From Owenweeksia sp. (GTDB taxonomy: Bacteria > Bacteroidota > Bacteroidia > Flavobacteriales > Schleiferiaceae): a stretch of DNA of 34,136 bases. Each line of letters starts with the position of its first letter. The first letter of the stretch is position 1. A program made the position numbers and the translations under genes. This document shows positions 9,083 to 16,870 of this stretch, in pieces. The notes under the pieces were generated by a model. The model was given only the letters and a program-made list of their open reading frames with translations, was not told where the DNA came from and did not search any database. Where the stretch lies: positions 1 through 34,136 of the forward strand of contig JANQHO010000082.1 in NCBI GenBank assembly GCA_028277105.1, written 5' to 3'.

Positions 9083-9133
9083 TGTCAGACTGAGTATCCC
9101 GAAAGCTATGCTTTCGAGGATGTATCGAAAGGG
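9083..9133. repeat. Short hairpin-bearing element, possible dispersed repeat copy
   Basis: Between glutamine synthetase and Amt the sequence runs TGTCAGACTGAG..., a perfect hairpin CGAAAGC-tat-GCTTTCG (9100-9116), then TGTATCGAAAGGG. It resembles the intergenic repeat elements of the form GTCA(G)...GAG...TATCGA that are common in Bacteroidota genomes; that resemblance is from memory and was not searched. It is not followed by a T-run, so a terminator is less likely. Confidence 0.35.
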
Positions 9134-9190
9134 AAAAACTTTTAACAAGCAGATTTATGTCAAACTTACACTAACTAAATATCTATCAAT

Positions 9191-10405
9191 ATGGATTTTA
9201 ATGCAGCAGATACAGCCTGGATGCTGGTGGCAACAGCTATGGTATTTTTGATGACCCCTGCCGGATTGTCTTTCTTTTACGGAGGGCTTTCGGCTAGAAG
9301 AAGTGTGATCAACACGGTAGGAATGAGCTATGCTTCTATGTGCGTGGCTACCTTAGCCTGGGTTCTGGTAGGTTACAGCATTGCCTTTGGCGAAGGAGGT
9401 AACCCCCTTATGGGAAAGTTGGAATTTCTCCTGAACGATATCGGCCTCAATGATGTGGAGGGAAGCATCCCCAAATTGTTGTTTGTGGCCTTCCAGGGTG
9501 TATTTGCTGCCATAGCGGTAGCTATTATCAGCGGTTCGGTTATCGAACGGATCAAATTCGGCACCTGGCTGCTCTTTGCTTTCTTATGGGTGATCCTGGT
9601 GTATTGCCCCCTGGTTTATTGGATCTGGGGCGATGGCTTTCTCAGCGGAGGCGGAGAGCTTGATTTTGCCGGAGGTACCGTCATACATGTCAATGCCGGA
9701 GTAGCCGGACTGGTGATGGCTATGGTACTGGGCAAAAGAGGTTTTGCCAAAAGTGCGGCTAAAGCCTCTTCCATAAAACTGACCGTTCTCGGAGCCGCCT
9801 TGCTTTGGTTTGGCTGGTTTGGCTTCAATGCCGGCAGTGAACTGGCCGCTGATGCCATAGCCGTTAACGCCTTTTTGGTAACCAATGTAGCCGCTTGTTT
9901 AGGTGGACTGGGCTGGTTGCTCATCGAGTGGATCAAAACCAAGAAGCCTACCATACTGGGACTGACCTCCGGAGCAGTTTCTGCTCTGGTAGGCATAACA
10001 CCCGCTTCGGGTTATGTGGATGTATCTGGTGCCTTGCTTATCGGTTTTAGCTCGGGCATTATAGGTTACTATGGAGTAAATTATATCAAACCTTTATTCC
10101 GTTATGATGATACTCTGGATGCCTTTGGTATTCATGGTCTGGTGGGAATATGGGGCACTTTGGCTACGGGCTTGTTTGCCAATCCCAAAATAAACGGAGC
10201 GGCCGGTTTGTTTTACGGCAACGCTTATCAAATGGTACCTCAGTTGACTAGCCTTCTGGTAACCATTGCGTTTTCGGCCATTGGTACGCTTATCGTCTAT
10301 TTTATCAGTTCCCTGCTCACCGGGGGAGGAAAAATTGACCACCTCACCCGCATGAGAGGAGTGGATACTATGCTTCACGATGAAAAAGCTTTTGATTTTG
10401 ATTAA
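9191..10405 (+). CDS. amt: Ammonium transporter (Amt/MEP/Rh family)
   Basis: 404 residues with about eleven hydrophobic segments, the standard Amt size. Visible signatures: TPAGLSFFYGGLSARRSVIN (residues 22-41), DFAGGTVIHVNAGVAGLV carrying the first pore histidine (His166), AFGIHGLVGIWG carrying the second (His315), and a cytoplasmic C-tail ending RGVDTMLHDEKAFDFD that resembles the tail through which AmtB contacts PII protein. No PII (glnK) gene is present beside it; its partner here is the type III glutamine synthetase upstream. It is an inner-membrane channel for ammonium. A clear rho-independent terminator follows 43 bp after the stop codon. Confidence 0.97.
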   Translation: MDFNAADTAWMLVATAMVFLMTPAGLSFFYGGLSARRSVINTVGMSYASMCVATLAWVLVGYSIAFGEGGNPLMGKLEFLLNDIGLNDVEGSIPKLLFVAFQGVFAAIAVAIISGSVIERIKFGTWLLFAFLWVILVYCPLVYWIWGDGFLSGGGELDFAGGTVIHVNAGVAGLVMAMVLGKRGFAKSAAKASSIKLTVLGAALLWFGWFGFNAGSELAADAIAVNAFLVTNVAACLGGLGWLLIEWIKTKKPTILGLTSGAVSALVGITPASGYVDVSGALLIGFSSGIIGYYGVNYIKPLFRYDDTLDAFGIHGLVGIWGTLATGLFANPKINGAAGLFYGNAYQMVPQLTSLLVTIAFSAIGTLIVYFISSLLTGGGKIDHLTRMRGVDTMLHDEKAFDFD

Positions 10406-10448
10406 GAGTAAGTAGTAGTAGTTTTTGAGTTTTGCTTTTAACGTTAAA

Positions 10449-10473
10449 GCCACCTCGCAAGGGGTGGCTTTTT
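10449..10473 (+). terminator. Rho-independent terminator after amt
   Basis: Stem GCCACCTC / GGGGTGGC (8 bp with one T-G pair) closed by a GCAA loop and followed by TTTTT. It begins 43 bp downstream of the Amt stop codon. Confidence 0.9.
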
Positions 10474-10527
10474 CTATTCCATAAATGCATTAATATTGTC
10501 TTTATAATTATACCAATCATCTAAAGA

Positions 10528-10986
10528 ATGGACGCTACCTTCAAAAAACTCAACTTCAAAGAACATTCTCCCATCCTGATCCTCAACCACCCGGAAAGCT
10601 TTGACATAAACCTGGCTTCGGTAAAAGAGGAGACAGAGATCATTACCGAACTCGAGCAAACCGAGAACACAGGCTTTGTAATGGCTTTTGTAACCAAAAA
10701 ACAGGAAATTGATGATTTGATCCCTCAAATAGCCCCTAAACTGGAGGGCGATGCCTTGCTGTGGATGTGCTATCCCAAAGGCTCTTCCAAAAAATATAAA
10801 TGTGACTTTAACCGCGATACGGGCTGGCAGATCATGGGTCAGTATGAGTTGGAACCTGTGCGCCAGGTTTCTATCGATGCCGACTGGAGCGCCCTGCGCT
10901 TTCGCAAGGTAGACCACATCAAGACCATGAAACGCAAGTTTGGCGCTTTAAGTGATAAAGGGAAAGAAAAAACCGGAGAAAAATAA
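10528..10986 (+). CDS. DUF3052-like conserved protein
   Basis: 152 residues, soluble, no signal peptide. The segments LLWMCYPKGSSKKYK, DTGWQIMG and VRQVSIDADWSALRFRKV resemble DUF3052-family proteins of Gram-negative bacteria, whose biochemical role is unknown to me. The C-terminus is a basic, low-complexity tail. It stands alone after the amt terminator; the next gene starts 33 bp downstream. The ATG at 10528 gives the expected N-terminus, with an AT-rich upstream region. Confidence 0.8.
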   Translation: MDATFKKLNFKEHSPILILNHPESFDINLASVKEETEIITELEQTENTGFVMAFVTKKQEIDDLIPQIAPKLEGDALLWMCYPKGSSKKYKCDFNRDTGWQIMGQYELEPVRQVSIDADWSALRFRKVDHIKTMKRKFGALSDKGKEKTGEK

Positions 10987-11019
10987 AAACTCGTCAAACT
11001 GAATAATCTGAAGCAGAGC

Positions 11020-11364
11020 ATGGTTAAAACGAAAGAAGAACTCCTACAATATGCTCTCAAAATGAGGGAAAGAGGAGATACATACAGATCAGTAATCAAT
11101 TACCTCAACAGAAATACTGATGATGAAGGTCTGAAAAAGGAAATTATACAGGAAGTGGATCGATTGGAAAAAGAAAATCCTGGTAAAAACCAGCTTAAAC
11201 CCGGAAGCGATTCCCCATCAAAATTTAGTATAATTATGGGGGTTCTTTTTTTGGGTTTTGGAGCCATTTTAATACCCTTTTTGTGGAACAAAGGCTTTAT
11301 TTCTACTATACCATTTATTCTTATTGGTATAGGTGTTACTGCCCTGGTAGGTCTGATTAAATAA
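11020..11364 (+). CDS. Small two-span membrane protein, unknown function
   Basis: 114 residues. The N-terminal ~65 are charged and helical (LLQYALKMRERGDTYRSVIN; KKEIIQEVDRLEKEN), followed by two hydrophobic segments (about residues 70-88 and 92-112) with a short loop between. Codon use resembles its neighbours. I do not recognise a family. It starts 33 bp after the DUF3052-like gene and converges on the DUF2490 gene, whose stop is 20 bp away on the other strand. Confidence 0.65.
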   Translation: MVKTKEELLQYALKMRERGDTYRSVINYLNRNTDDEGLKKEIIQEVDRLEKENPGKNQLKPGSDSPSKFSIIMGVLFLGFGAILIPFLWNKGFISTIPFILIGIGVTALVGLIK

Positions 11365-11384
11365 CGGTTCACATGGGATTGATT

Positions 11385-12218
11385 CTAAAGAAAATAATTG
11401 AACTGCAAACCGTAAATAGCGTAGTTGTTAAAACGGTAAGTGGTAAAAAAACGCTCACCACTGGAGGAAGGACGCAAAAAATTAAGATCATTACCAAAAC
11501 CCTCTATATTAAACTCCTTATTGATACCGTAATAAAGAACTATATAGAAAGACTTAACCTTTTTAAAAGGCCGGAAATTAACCCCTGCTCTTACCCGGAG
11601 ACGATGTAAACCATTGGGCGCTGCGGTTTCCACTACATTAAATTCTTCATCGTAGTAATCTACTTCAACCCCATTGTAATAATAAAAAACGGCTCCCTGA
11701 ACAAAAGGCCTGAGCCTTAGTGGAAGATCACTTCTGCGATAATTAAGCCTGACATTATATTGGGGCCTTATCTGGTATTTTTCAAAACGGGGAATGTAGT
11801 ACTGTATAATAAACCTGTTACTCAGGCGCAACCATTTCCCTATATTATTATTCCGCCTTATGCTCAGGTTAATAACACTAAAGCCGATCGTATTCAAAAA
11901 GTTGGGTTCCTGTTCGTAGCGCCTTTCCCACCAAGCACTGTAAGGGTAAACAGCATGCCCATAACCAAAGGAAAAGGTCCAGAAACGGTTAATGCGGTAA
12001 TTGGCCCCGAAATTAACTTGTCCCAGCCAAAAGTCGTGCTTGAAAGAGCGCATGGCTGTTAATGTAAACATATCAACAGACCAGCGGTAATTCAGCTTCT
12101 TGTAGAGATAAGCACTATACCATACCCGTCCATCACTAAACAGTTCATCTTCTGCCAGCTCCTGGCTAAAAACAGAAGCAGATAGTAATATAGCTAAACC
12201 CAGGACAAGCCCTTTCAT
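11385..12218 (-). CDS. DUF2490-type outer-membrane beta-barrel-like protein
   Basis: 277 residues with an N-terminal signal peptide (MKGLVLGLAILLSASVFSQ). The mature part is rich in alternating aromatic and polar residues and tyrosine/arginine strands (RWSVDMFTLTAMRS; FWTFSFGYGHAVYPYS; LRVRAGVNFRPFKKVKSFYIV) and ends in an aromatic-rich strand finishing FNYFL, as expected for an outer-membrane barrel. DUF2490 members have no firm function. It is the last gene of the pgsBCW operon, overlapping the preceding gene by 4 bp (ATGA). Inference from context: an outer-membrane partner for the polymer made or handled by PgsB/PgsC. Confidence 0.8.
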   Translation of the reverse strand: MKGLVLGLAILLSASVFSQELAEDELFSDGRVWYSAYLYKKLNYRWSVDMFTLTAMRSFKHDFWLGQVNFGANYRINRFWTFSFGYGHAVYPYSAWWERRYEQEPNFLNTIGFSVINLSIRRNNNIGKWLRLSNRFIIQYYIPRFEKYQIRPQYNVRLNYRRSDLPLRLRPFVQGAVFYYYNGVEVDYYDEEFNVVETAAPNGLHRLRVRAGVNFRPFKKVKSFYIVLYYGINKEFNIEGFGNDLNFLRPSSSGERFFTTYRFNNYAIYGLQFNYFL

Positions 12219-13108
12219 TTTCTCAGATTCTCATCAATTGACAGCCGCATAACGGCTCCTTTGGCACCGCTTACTAAACTTATCGAATATTTATCAGAAT
12301 TATTTTTGGGTTTTGGCATATTAAGGTAAAATATGCGTGATTTTCCGGGGGTATGCTTTTTATCATTAACAAACTCCAAAGAACTGGATCTAAAAGAATT
12401 AACTTTATAGATGGCTGTTTCTCCGGTGGTTAAATTCCCCACTTTTATCTTCAAGAGGGTCTCATTCAGCATCCTGTAGGTAAATTCGGGACGCACAATA
12501 ACCCTTAAACGGGTGGTATCACTCAGCGTAAAATTAAAGTTTGTTTTTTTGGAAATACGGTAATAAATCTGGCTTTTGCCCGACTTCACAAACCTCACCT
12601 CTTTTTTTTCTATGTTTTTTTCTGGCTGCAGATCCTTCCACTTTGGCGTGGGATCTTTTTGATAAAATGCCCGCATGTGTACTTTTTGATCGGTGCGGTA
12701 TTTGTAAAACCTCAGTTTGTACTCTCCGGGAGGTAAATTGATCACTTCCCGGTGTATTTTAGTGGGGTTTCCCGTCAGGGATTTGCCCTTAAATTTGAGA
12801 TTGCTGCTTAACAAACCCGGAATCTCCAGGATATTAACGTTGTTGGAAGATTCGGTATACTTTATCTTAAAAGGCTCTGATCGGAAATTGTCGTTTTCTA
12901 ACCTTACCCTGAAATTGAGATATAATTTACCCGGGCCCTTTAGCCGGTATTCCGTGCGGGATTTTTCCGAAAGAGCATAATAGGTGTATTCTTTCTTTCC
13001 CTTAAGAATAACCTTCCCCACACTTTTCCTCGGGATAACCTCTTTCTTTTTCTGACTGAAACCAGCCAATGATGATAAAATCAAACTGCAAATTAGAATG
13101 GATCTCAT
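12215..13108 (-). CDS. Secreted two-domain beta protein of the pgs operon, unknown family
   Basis: 297 residues from the ATG at 13108, chosen because it gives a clean signal peptide (MRSILICSLILSSLAGFSQ) and lies 4 bp after the pgsW stop; a longer frame to 13156 would run into pgsW and bury the signal. The mature protein appears to hold two related beta-rich modules: one near the sequence YYALSEKSRTEYRLKG and one near YYRISKKTNFNFTLSD, each followed by a strand-rich stretch. This reads as an internal duplication. No catalytic motif is evident. It overlaps the DUF2490 gene by 4 bp. Likely periplasmic or surface-associated; a polymer-binding or export-accessory role is a guess from position only. 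Confidence 0.75.
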   Translation of the reverse strand: MRSILICSLILSSLAGFSQKKKEVIPRKSVGKVILKGKKEYTYYALSEKSRTEYRLKGPGKLYLNFRVRLENDNFRSEPFKIKYTESSNNVNILEIPGLLSSNLKFKGKSLTGNPTKIHREVINLPPGEYKLRFYKYRTDQKVHMRAFYQKDPTPKWKDLQPEKNIEKKEVRFVKSGKSQIYYRISKKTNFNFTLSDTTRLRVIVRPEFTYRMLNETLLKIKVGNLTTGETAIYKVNSFRSSSLEFVNDKKHTPGKSRIFYLNMPKPKNNSDKYSISLVSGAKGAVMRLSIDENLRK

Positions 13109-13112
13109 AGAG

Positions 13113-14240
13113 TTAAGATTGATTCTCCGTATATACAACTTCATTACCCAGGGCATTCTGCCTTCTGTCGAATAAGATCACCCCTACTATTAGTATCACT
13201 AAGATTCCGGCTGCTCCAAACACATAGCGCAAATCGTACCTCAAAGCCATAAACAATTCCCCTTCCCCTACGGCAGGCAGGGGAACGGGGTCTCTCGGTA
13301 AATTGTATTTATCCATCAGGCGCTGGATATTGCGCAAATTGATGAAGGGAACCCTTTGGGAAGCCATACGGAACATCACCCCTTTTTTATCGGGGAAAGA
13401 ACTCAGTTTTACATCCCTTAAGAGCCCGGAAGGTATTTCCTCAGAGTTGAGGTTACTCCCTAAGCTGGCTATACCTCCTCCCACATTGATGTATAGTTTT
13501 ATGCGTTTTCCGGTCTCTTTCTCCCGCTCGACAAAAAGCTCTAACCTTTTCTCGATATTGTCATTCAATGATTGCCCGTTTATAAATTCAATATTATTTC
13601 GCTGTATAGCCGCCCTCGCTAAATCGCGGCCTTCCGGACTAAGGGTCATACCAATATCCTGGTTGGCACCTATGGAAGAGGCCAGTATTTGGTGTTTAAA
13701 CAAACCCGCTTCGTAAAGGCTGTGATGAATATCGAGATAGGTGTACTCAGGATCATTGGCTCCCCAGGAGGAAGAGGTGGCCGATGCAATAAAGCTCACT
13801 TCCAGTTTCATGGCCTCTGCCGCAGAACTCACGGCTATGTTTAGTGCCGGGAATGAGCCCGTGGCGCCTATAGCAATATGATCCCCTTCTCTTATTCTGG
13901 CATCTTTAAACAATTCCACTACCATAGCCGCAAAATTGGGATTTACCGTACTCAGTTTAACAGGTAGAGAACCCCTGCCCGAGGTAATGGCCGAAAAACG
14001 GGTTCCAATAATGCGGGTATCGTTGGGATCATTAATATTATCAATCGCTACCTCGTTTTTAAAATGCTTTTCCTTCAGATAGTTGATGCTTTGTTCCATC
14101 AAGCGGGCCGCAGCAATTTTTTCTTCATAGTGAGGCTGGGGCTGTTCTTTTTTGGTAAACTCCACCAATATCATTAGCCCTACTGAAAGTAAACCCAGTA
14201 TACTTAAAACTAAAGTTGACCTGATAGAAATATCTTTCAT
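13113..14240 (-). CDS. pgsW: Poly-gamma-glutamate system protein PgsW
   Basis: 375 residues with one membrane segment at each end: about 8-28 (STLVLSILGLLSVGLMILVE) and about 340-360 (FGAAGILVILIVGVILFD). The large central part probably faces the periplasm and includes GTRFSAITSGRGSLPVKLSTVNP, GATGSFPALNIAVSSAAEAM, ASSSIGANQDIGM-like sequence and VGGGIASLGSN. This matches my memory of the 'poly-gamma-glutamate system protein' family that accompanies pgsB and pgsC in some genomes; its biochemical role is not known. The start is 1 bp after the pgsC stop, and the next gene starts 4 bp after its own stop. Confidence 0.85.
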   Translation of the reverse strand: MKDISIRSTLVLSILGLLSVGLMILVEFTKKEQPQPHYEEKIAAARLMEQSINYLKEKHFKNEVAIDNINDPNDTRIIGTRFSAITSGRGSLPVKLSTVNPNFAAMVVELFKDARIREGDHIAIGATGSFPALNIAVSSAAEAMKLEVSFIASATSSSWGANDPEYTYLDIHHSLYEAGLFKHQILASSIGANQDIGMTLSPEGRDLARAAIQRNNIEFINGQSLNDNIEKRLELFVEREKETGKRIKLYINVGGGIASLGSNLNSEEIPSGLLRDVKLSSFPDKKGVMFRMASQRVPFINLRNIQRLMDKYNLPRDPVPLPAVGEGELFMALRYDLRYVFGAAGILVILIVGVILFDRRQNALGNEVVYTENQS

Positions 14241-14241
14241 C

Positions 14242-14700
14242 TCAATACAGCTCAGGAATAGTATTACCGCTATAAACTATGATAACCACCAATCTTACCA
14301 ATACTGAAATAATAGCCAGCATAGCCAGGGTTTTGATAAACCCCTGTTTGGCCGACCAATGAGCTATAAGCCCGGGCACTACCCAGCCTACCGCTGAAAA
14401 CTCCAGGGTGTTTTCAGCAGTATTGAAGAACAGAAAGTGATGGGAAATGATGGCGTAAATAGTTCCGATAAGCAAAGAGACCACCATCTGCCTACGCCCA
14501 AAGAGGAAAGTAAAACGGCTGATAAATTTGATGGTTAAAAAAGTAACAAAGGCAATAACCACCAGTCCGATCAAACGGTCTGGTGTACCCAGTTGTAAGG
14601 CAACGTAGCCCGGCACGATAATCCCACCGGCAGCCATGCCAAAAGCTTCAATAAAAAACAGGGAGAGGATGATCCCTATGGTTACGGCTAATTCTATCAT
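14242..14700 (-). CDS. pgsC: Poly-gamma-glutamate biosynthesis membrane protein PgsC/CapC
   Basis: 152 residues, almost entirely hydrophobic with four to five membrane segments, the standard length of PgsC/CapC. Visible family features are the opening segment with EAFGMAAGGIIVPGYVALQL and the later GWVVPGLIAHWSAKQGF. PgsC forms the membrane synthase complex with PgsB. The start codon overlaps the pgsB stop (ATGA), indicating translational coupling, as in Bacillus operons. Confidence 0.92.
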   Translation of the reverse strand: MIELAVTIGIILSLFFIEAFGMAAGGIIVPGYVALQLGTPDRLIGLVVIAFVTFLTIKFISRFTFLFGRRQMVVSLLIGTIYAIISHHFLFFNTAENTLEFSAVGWVVPGLIAHWSAKQGFIKTLAMLAIISVLVRLVVIIVYSGNTIPELY

Positions 14701-15872
14701 TGTATTTGGTGATTTTCTTCAAAATATTTGCTCAATTCTGCTCCTCCAGCACCCATGTTTCCAAAAGCTACAATTACGGCATCTTTATTAATCTGCGGAA
14801 AAATATCTGCTATCTGTTGCTCCGGTTCTTTTTGTCCTACCATAACAATTTGCCGGTTGGGAATTTCTTTTTTTAAGGCCATGGCCCGAACCAACTCTAC
14901 ATTTTCTCCGCTTAGCACCAATAAGTCGAATTTTAACTTTGAAGTGCTATGGATCAATTGTTCTGAACGCTCTTTGCGGTCTTTACGGGAATTGAGCACC
15001 ACTACGTACTGTTTGTTCTCTCCTTCCATTTTCCGGATGTTGTTCCATATCATCATAGATGATTCGGGATCGTTAGCAGCCAGAGCATTATAAAAATGAA
15101 TTTGATGATCTTGGTAAAGATACCTGTACCTGCGCAGAGCTCCTTCGTCCGGAATGGTTTTTTTCATAGCTTCCAGCGCCATGGTTCGGTCGATCTTTAA
15201 GCTATTACACAAAGCTAAAGCCAGGGCCACATTCTCAGGGTGCTCAAAATAGGTGAAGCCCTCCATTTCCAGGGGGTCAACCATATCTTTTTGAGCGATA
15301 ACGAGTTCTGTTTTTAGCTTTTGGGCTTTCTTCTCCAGAAAATCCGTAAGGCGGTCTTCTGCCGTAAATAGTTTTGACTTTTTAGGTATAGTTAAAGAAA
15401 GGGCTTCAGCTACATTTTCCAGGCGGGGGCCCATTACATCGAGGTGATCCATGCGGATATTGGTCAACACTCCGTGAGTAGCCTTTATCATCTGGTGTTC
15501 GGTGATCCTTTGATAAGTCGGTTGCAGGGCCATGCATTCGATCAATAACACATCTGCTTTTCTTTGAGCACAATACTGTACGATCGCCAATTGCTCCAGT
15601 ATATTGGCCTTCTCTTTGCGTGGCACTACTACCTCTGTTCCATCGCTGAGTATCATCCGCGGAAAAGTGCCCGTAACTTTGGTAATGGTATTATAGCCTC
15701 CTGCTCTTAAACCCGCTCCTATCAAACGGGTAACACTTGACTTCCCTCTGGTACCGTTAACGTGAATGCGGATGGGAATAGACTGCAAAAACCTCTGGTG
15801 TCTGATATATTCAATAACACCATAAAAAACCAATGTAGCAGTGAGGATCAAAATGATAGTTAAGCTTTCCAT
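14697..15872 (-). CDS. pgsB: Poly-gamma-glutamate synthase PgsB/CapB (Mur-ligase family)
   Basis: 391 residues from the ATG at 15872; a longer frame from 15929 adds 19 non-hydrophobic residues not expected in the family, whereas the chosen start puts the membrane anchor (ESLTIILILTATLVFYGVIE) at the N-terminus as in Bacillus PgsB. The Mur-ligase-type P-loop IHVNGTRGKSSVTRL is at residues 37-51. Other family segments: ECMALQPTYQ, GVLTNIRMDHLDVMGPRLENVAEALS, YNALAANDPESS and VIAFGNMGAGGAELS. It is an ATP-dependent amide ligase that polymerises glutamate (or a related substrate) through gamma-type bonds at the inner membrane. First gene of the five-gene operon. No pgsA/capA homologue is present in the window. 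Confidence 0.93.
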   Translation of the reverse strand: MESLTIILILTATLVFYGVIEYIRHQRFLQSIPIRIHVNGTRGKSSVTRLIGAGLRAGGYNTITKVTGTFPRMILSDGTEVVVPRKEKANILEQLAIVQYCAQRKADVLLIECMALQPTYQRITEHQMIKATHGVLTNIRMDHLDVMGPRLENVAEALSLTIPKKSKLFTAEDRLTDFLEKKAQKLKTELVIAQKDMVDPLEMEGFTYFEHPENVALALALCNSLKIDRTMALEAMKKTIPDEGALRRYRYLYQDHQIHFYNALAANDPESSMMIWNNIRKMEGENKQYVVVLNSRKDRKERSEQLIHSTSKLKFDLLVLSGENVELVRAMALKKEIPNRQIVMVGQKEPEQQIADIFPQINKDAVIVAFGNMGAGGAELSKYFEENHQIQ

Positions 15873-15969
15873 GGGTAAGGCCGCTTCTAAATTACCTAAT
15901 TCGATGGATAACCCAACACTTCTCACCATTATTTCCCCGTATACAGCAAGATCGGGAAACTATTTTTCT

Positions 15970-15997
15970 AAAAAGTACCCCACTTTTGTACCAGCAA
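15970..15997 (-). promoter_or_regulatory. Candidate pgs operon promoter, facing the araC-type gene
   Basis: On the minus strand, TTG (15997-15995), a 17-bp gap, then TACTTTTT (15977-15970), one mismatch to TAnnTTTG. On the plus strand the same stretch holds CACTTTTG (15981-15988), a one-mismatch -7 candidate for the divergent AraC-type gene. A GGTAC word recurs on the minus strand at both ends of this segment. The two promoters would overlap. Confidence 0.3.
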
Positions 15998-16006
15998 AAG
16001 AGACGT

Positions 16007-16870
16007 ATGGCCTCAAATGATATAAATCCCGATTACCACCAACGCATTAACAAGGTACTCAACTACCTACAGGAAAATCTAAGTAATAAACTCAGTTTGC
16101 AAGAACTGGCCTCCATTGGCAGCTTTTCTCCTTTCCATTTCCACCGTTTAATGAGAGCCTACTTGAGCGAGCCTTTGGGAACTTACCTCAAAAGGCTGCG
16201 CCTGGAAAAAGCAGCCCGGCTGCTTCTCTTTACAGATAATCCGATTACCGAAATATCCGAACGGATAGGGTATGAAACACCTTCTTCTTTCACCGCGGCT
16301 TTCCACAAACAATTTGGTTTTTCCCCAAAAGACTATCGATTAAACAAAGCTCAACCCGACACCCCAAAGGCTATGAAAGATAATCCCCGGATCAATTTTG
16401 ATTTTGAGCCCCTTATTCAGATACTACCTCCTTTAAAACTAGCTTTTGTGCGCGTTTTTGGCCCTTATGAATCTTCCAGCATAGGGGAAGGCTGGGGTAA
16501 GATCATGCGGTTTGCCACTCAGCATGAGTTGTTGGACGCTCAAACCAAACGCATAGGTATTTCTTACGATGACCCAGAGGTCAGTTCCACTGAAAACTAC
16601 CAGTACCAGGCCTGTATCAGCATTGACAAAGCCGTAAAGGCCGAAGGTGAAGTCAGTACTAAAGAACTACCCGGAGGTAAATATGCCGTATTCACTTATA
16701 GAGGTAGCTACGAGGGTTTTGATACGGTTTACAACCTTATCTTCAAAGAATGGCTGTTGAAAAGCCCATGTCAGTTAAGGGATGCTGAGATCTTTGATCT
16801 CTATATCGATACACCTGAAGACAACGATCCGCAGAATTATATCACTCAAATACATATACCCATACAATGA
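16007..16870 (+). CDS. AraC-family regulator with GyrI-like effector domain
   Basis: 287 residues from the ATG at 16007; a 7-residue longer frame would need TTG. N-terminal AraC DNA-binding domain (about 5-110) with two helix-turn-helix units: LSLQELASIGSFSPFHFHRLMRAY and ITEISERIGYETPSSFTAAFHKQFGFSPKDYR. Residues ~130-285 form a GyrI-like/SOUL-type small-molecule-binding domain (PPLKLAFVRVFGPYESS; KELPGGKYAVFTYRGSYEGF; DLYIDTPEDNDPQNYITQIHIPI). This Rob/BmrR-like architecture usually responds to drugs or amphipathic compounds. Divergent from the pgs operon and overlapping the next gene by 4 bp. Confidence 0.92.
   Translation: MASNDINPDYHQRINKVLNYLQENLSNKLSLQELASIGSFSPFHFHRLMRAYLSEPLGTYLKRLRLEKAARLLLFTDNPITEISERIGYETPSSFTAAFHKQFGFSPKDYRLNKAQPDTPKAMKDNPRINFDFEPLIQILPPLKLAFVRVFGPYESSSIGEGWGKIMRFATQHELLDAQTKRIGISYDDPEVSSTENYQYQACISIDKAVKAEGEVSTKELPGGKYAVFTYRGSYEGFDTVYNLIFKEWLLKSPCQLRDAEIFDLYIDTPEDNDPQNYITQIHIPIQ

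Noticed and set aside
9100..9116. Rho-independent terminator between glnN and amt
   Set aside because: The 7-bp hairpin is followed by GAGGATG rather than T residues.
10474..10917. 147-residue antisense frame over the DUF3052-like gene
   Set aside because: The plus-strand protein has recognisable family segments; the antisense translation does not and would overlap the amt terminator side.
11373..11609. 78-residue plus-strand frame between the small membrane protein and the DUF2490 gene
   Set aside because: It overlaps the C-terminal barrel strands of the DUF2490 protein and reads as a shadow of them.
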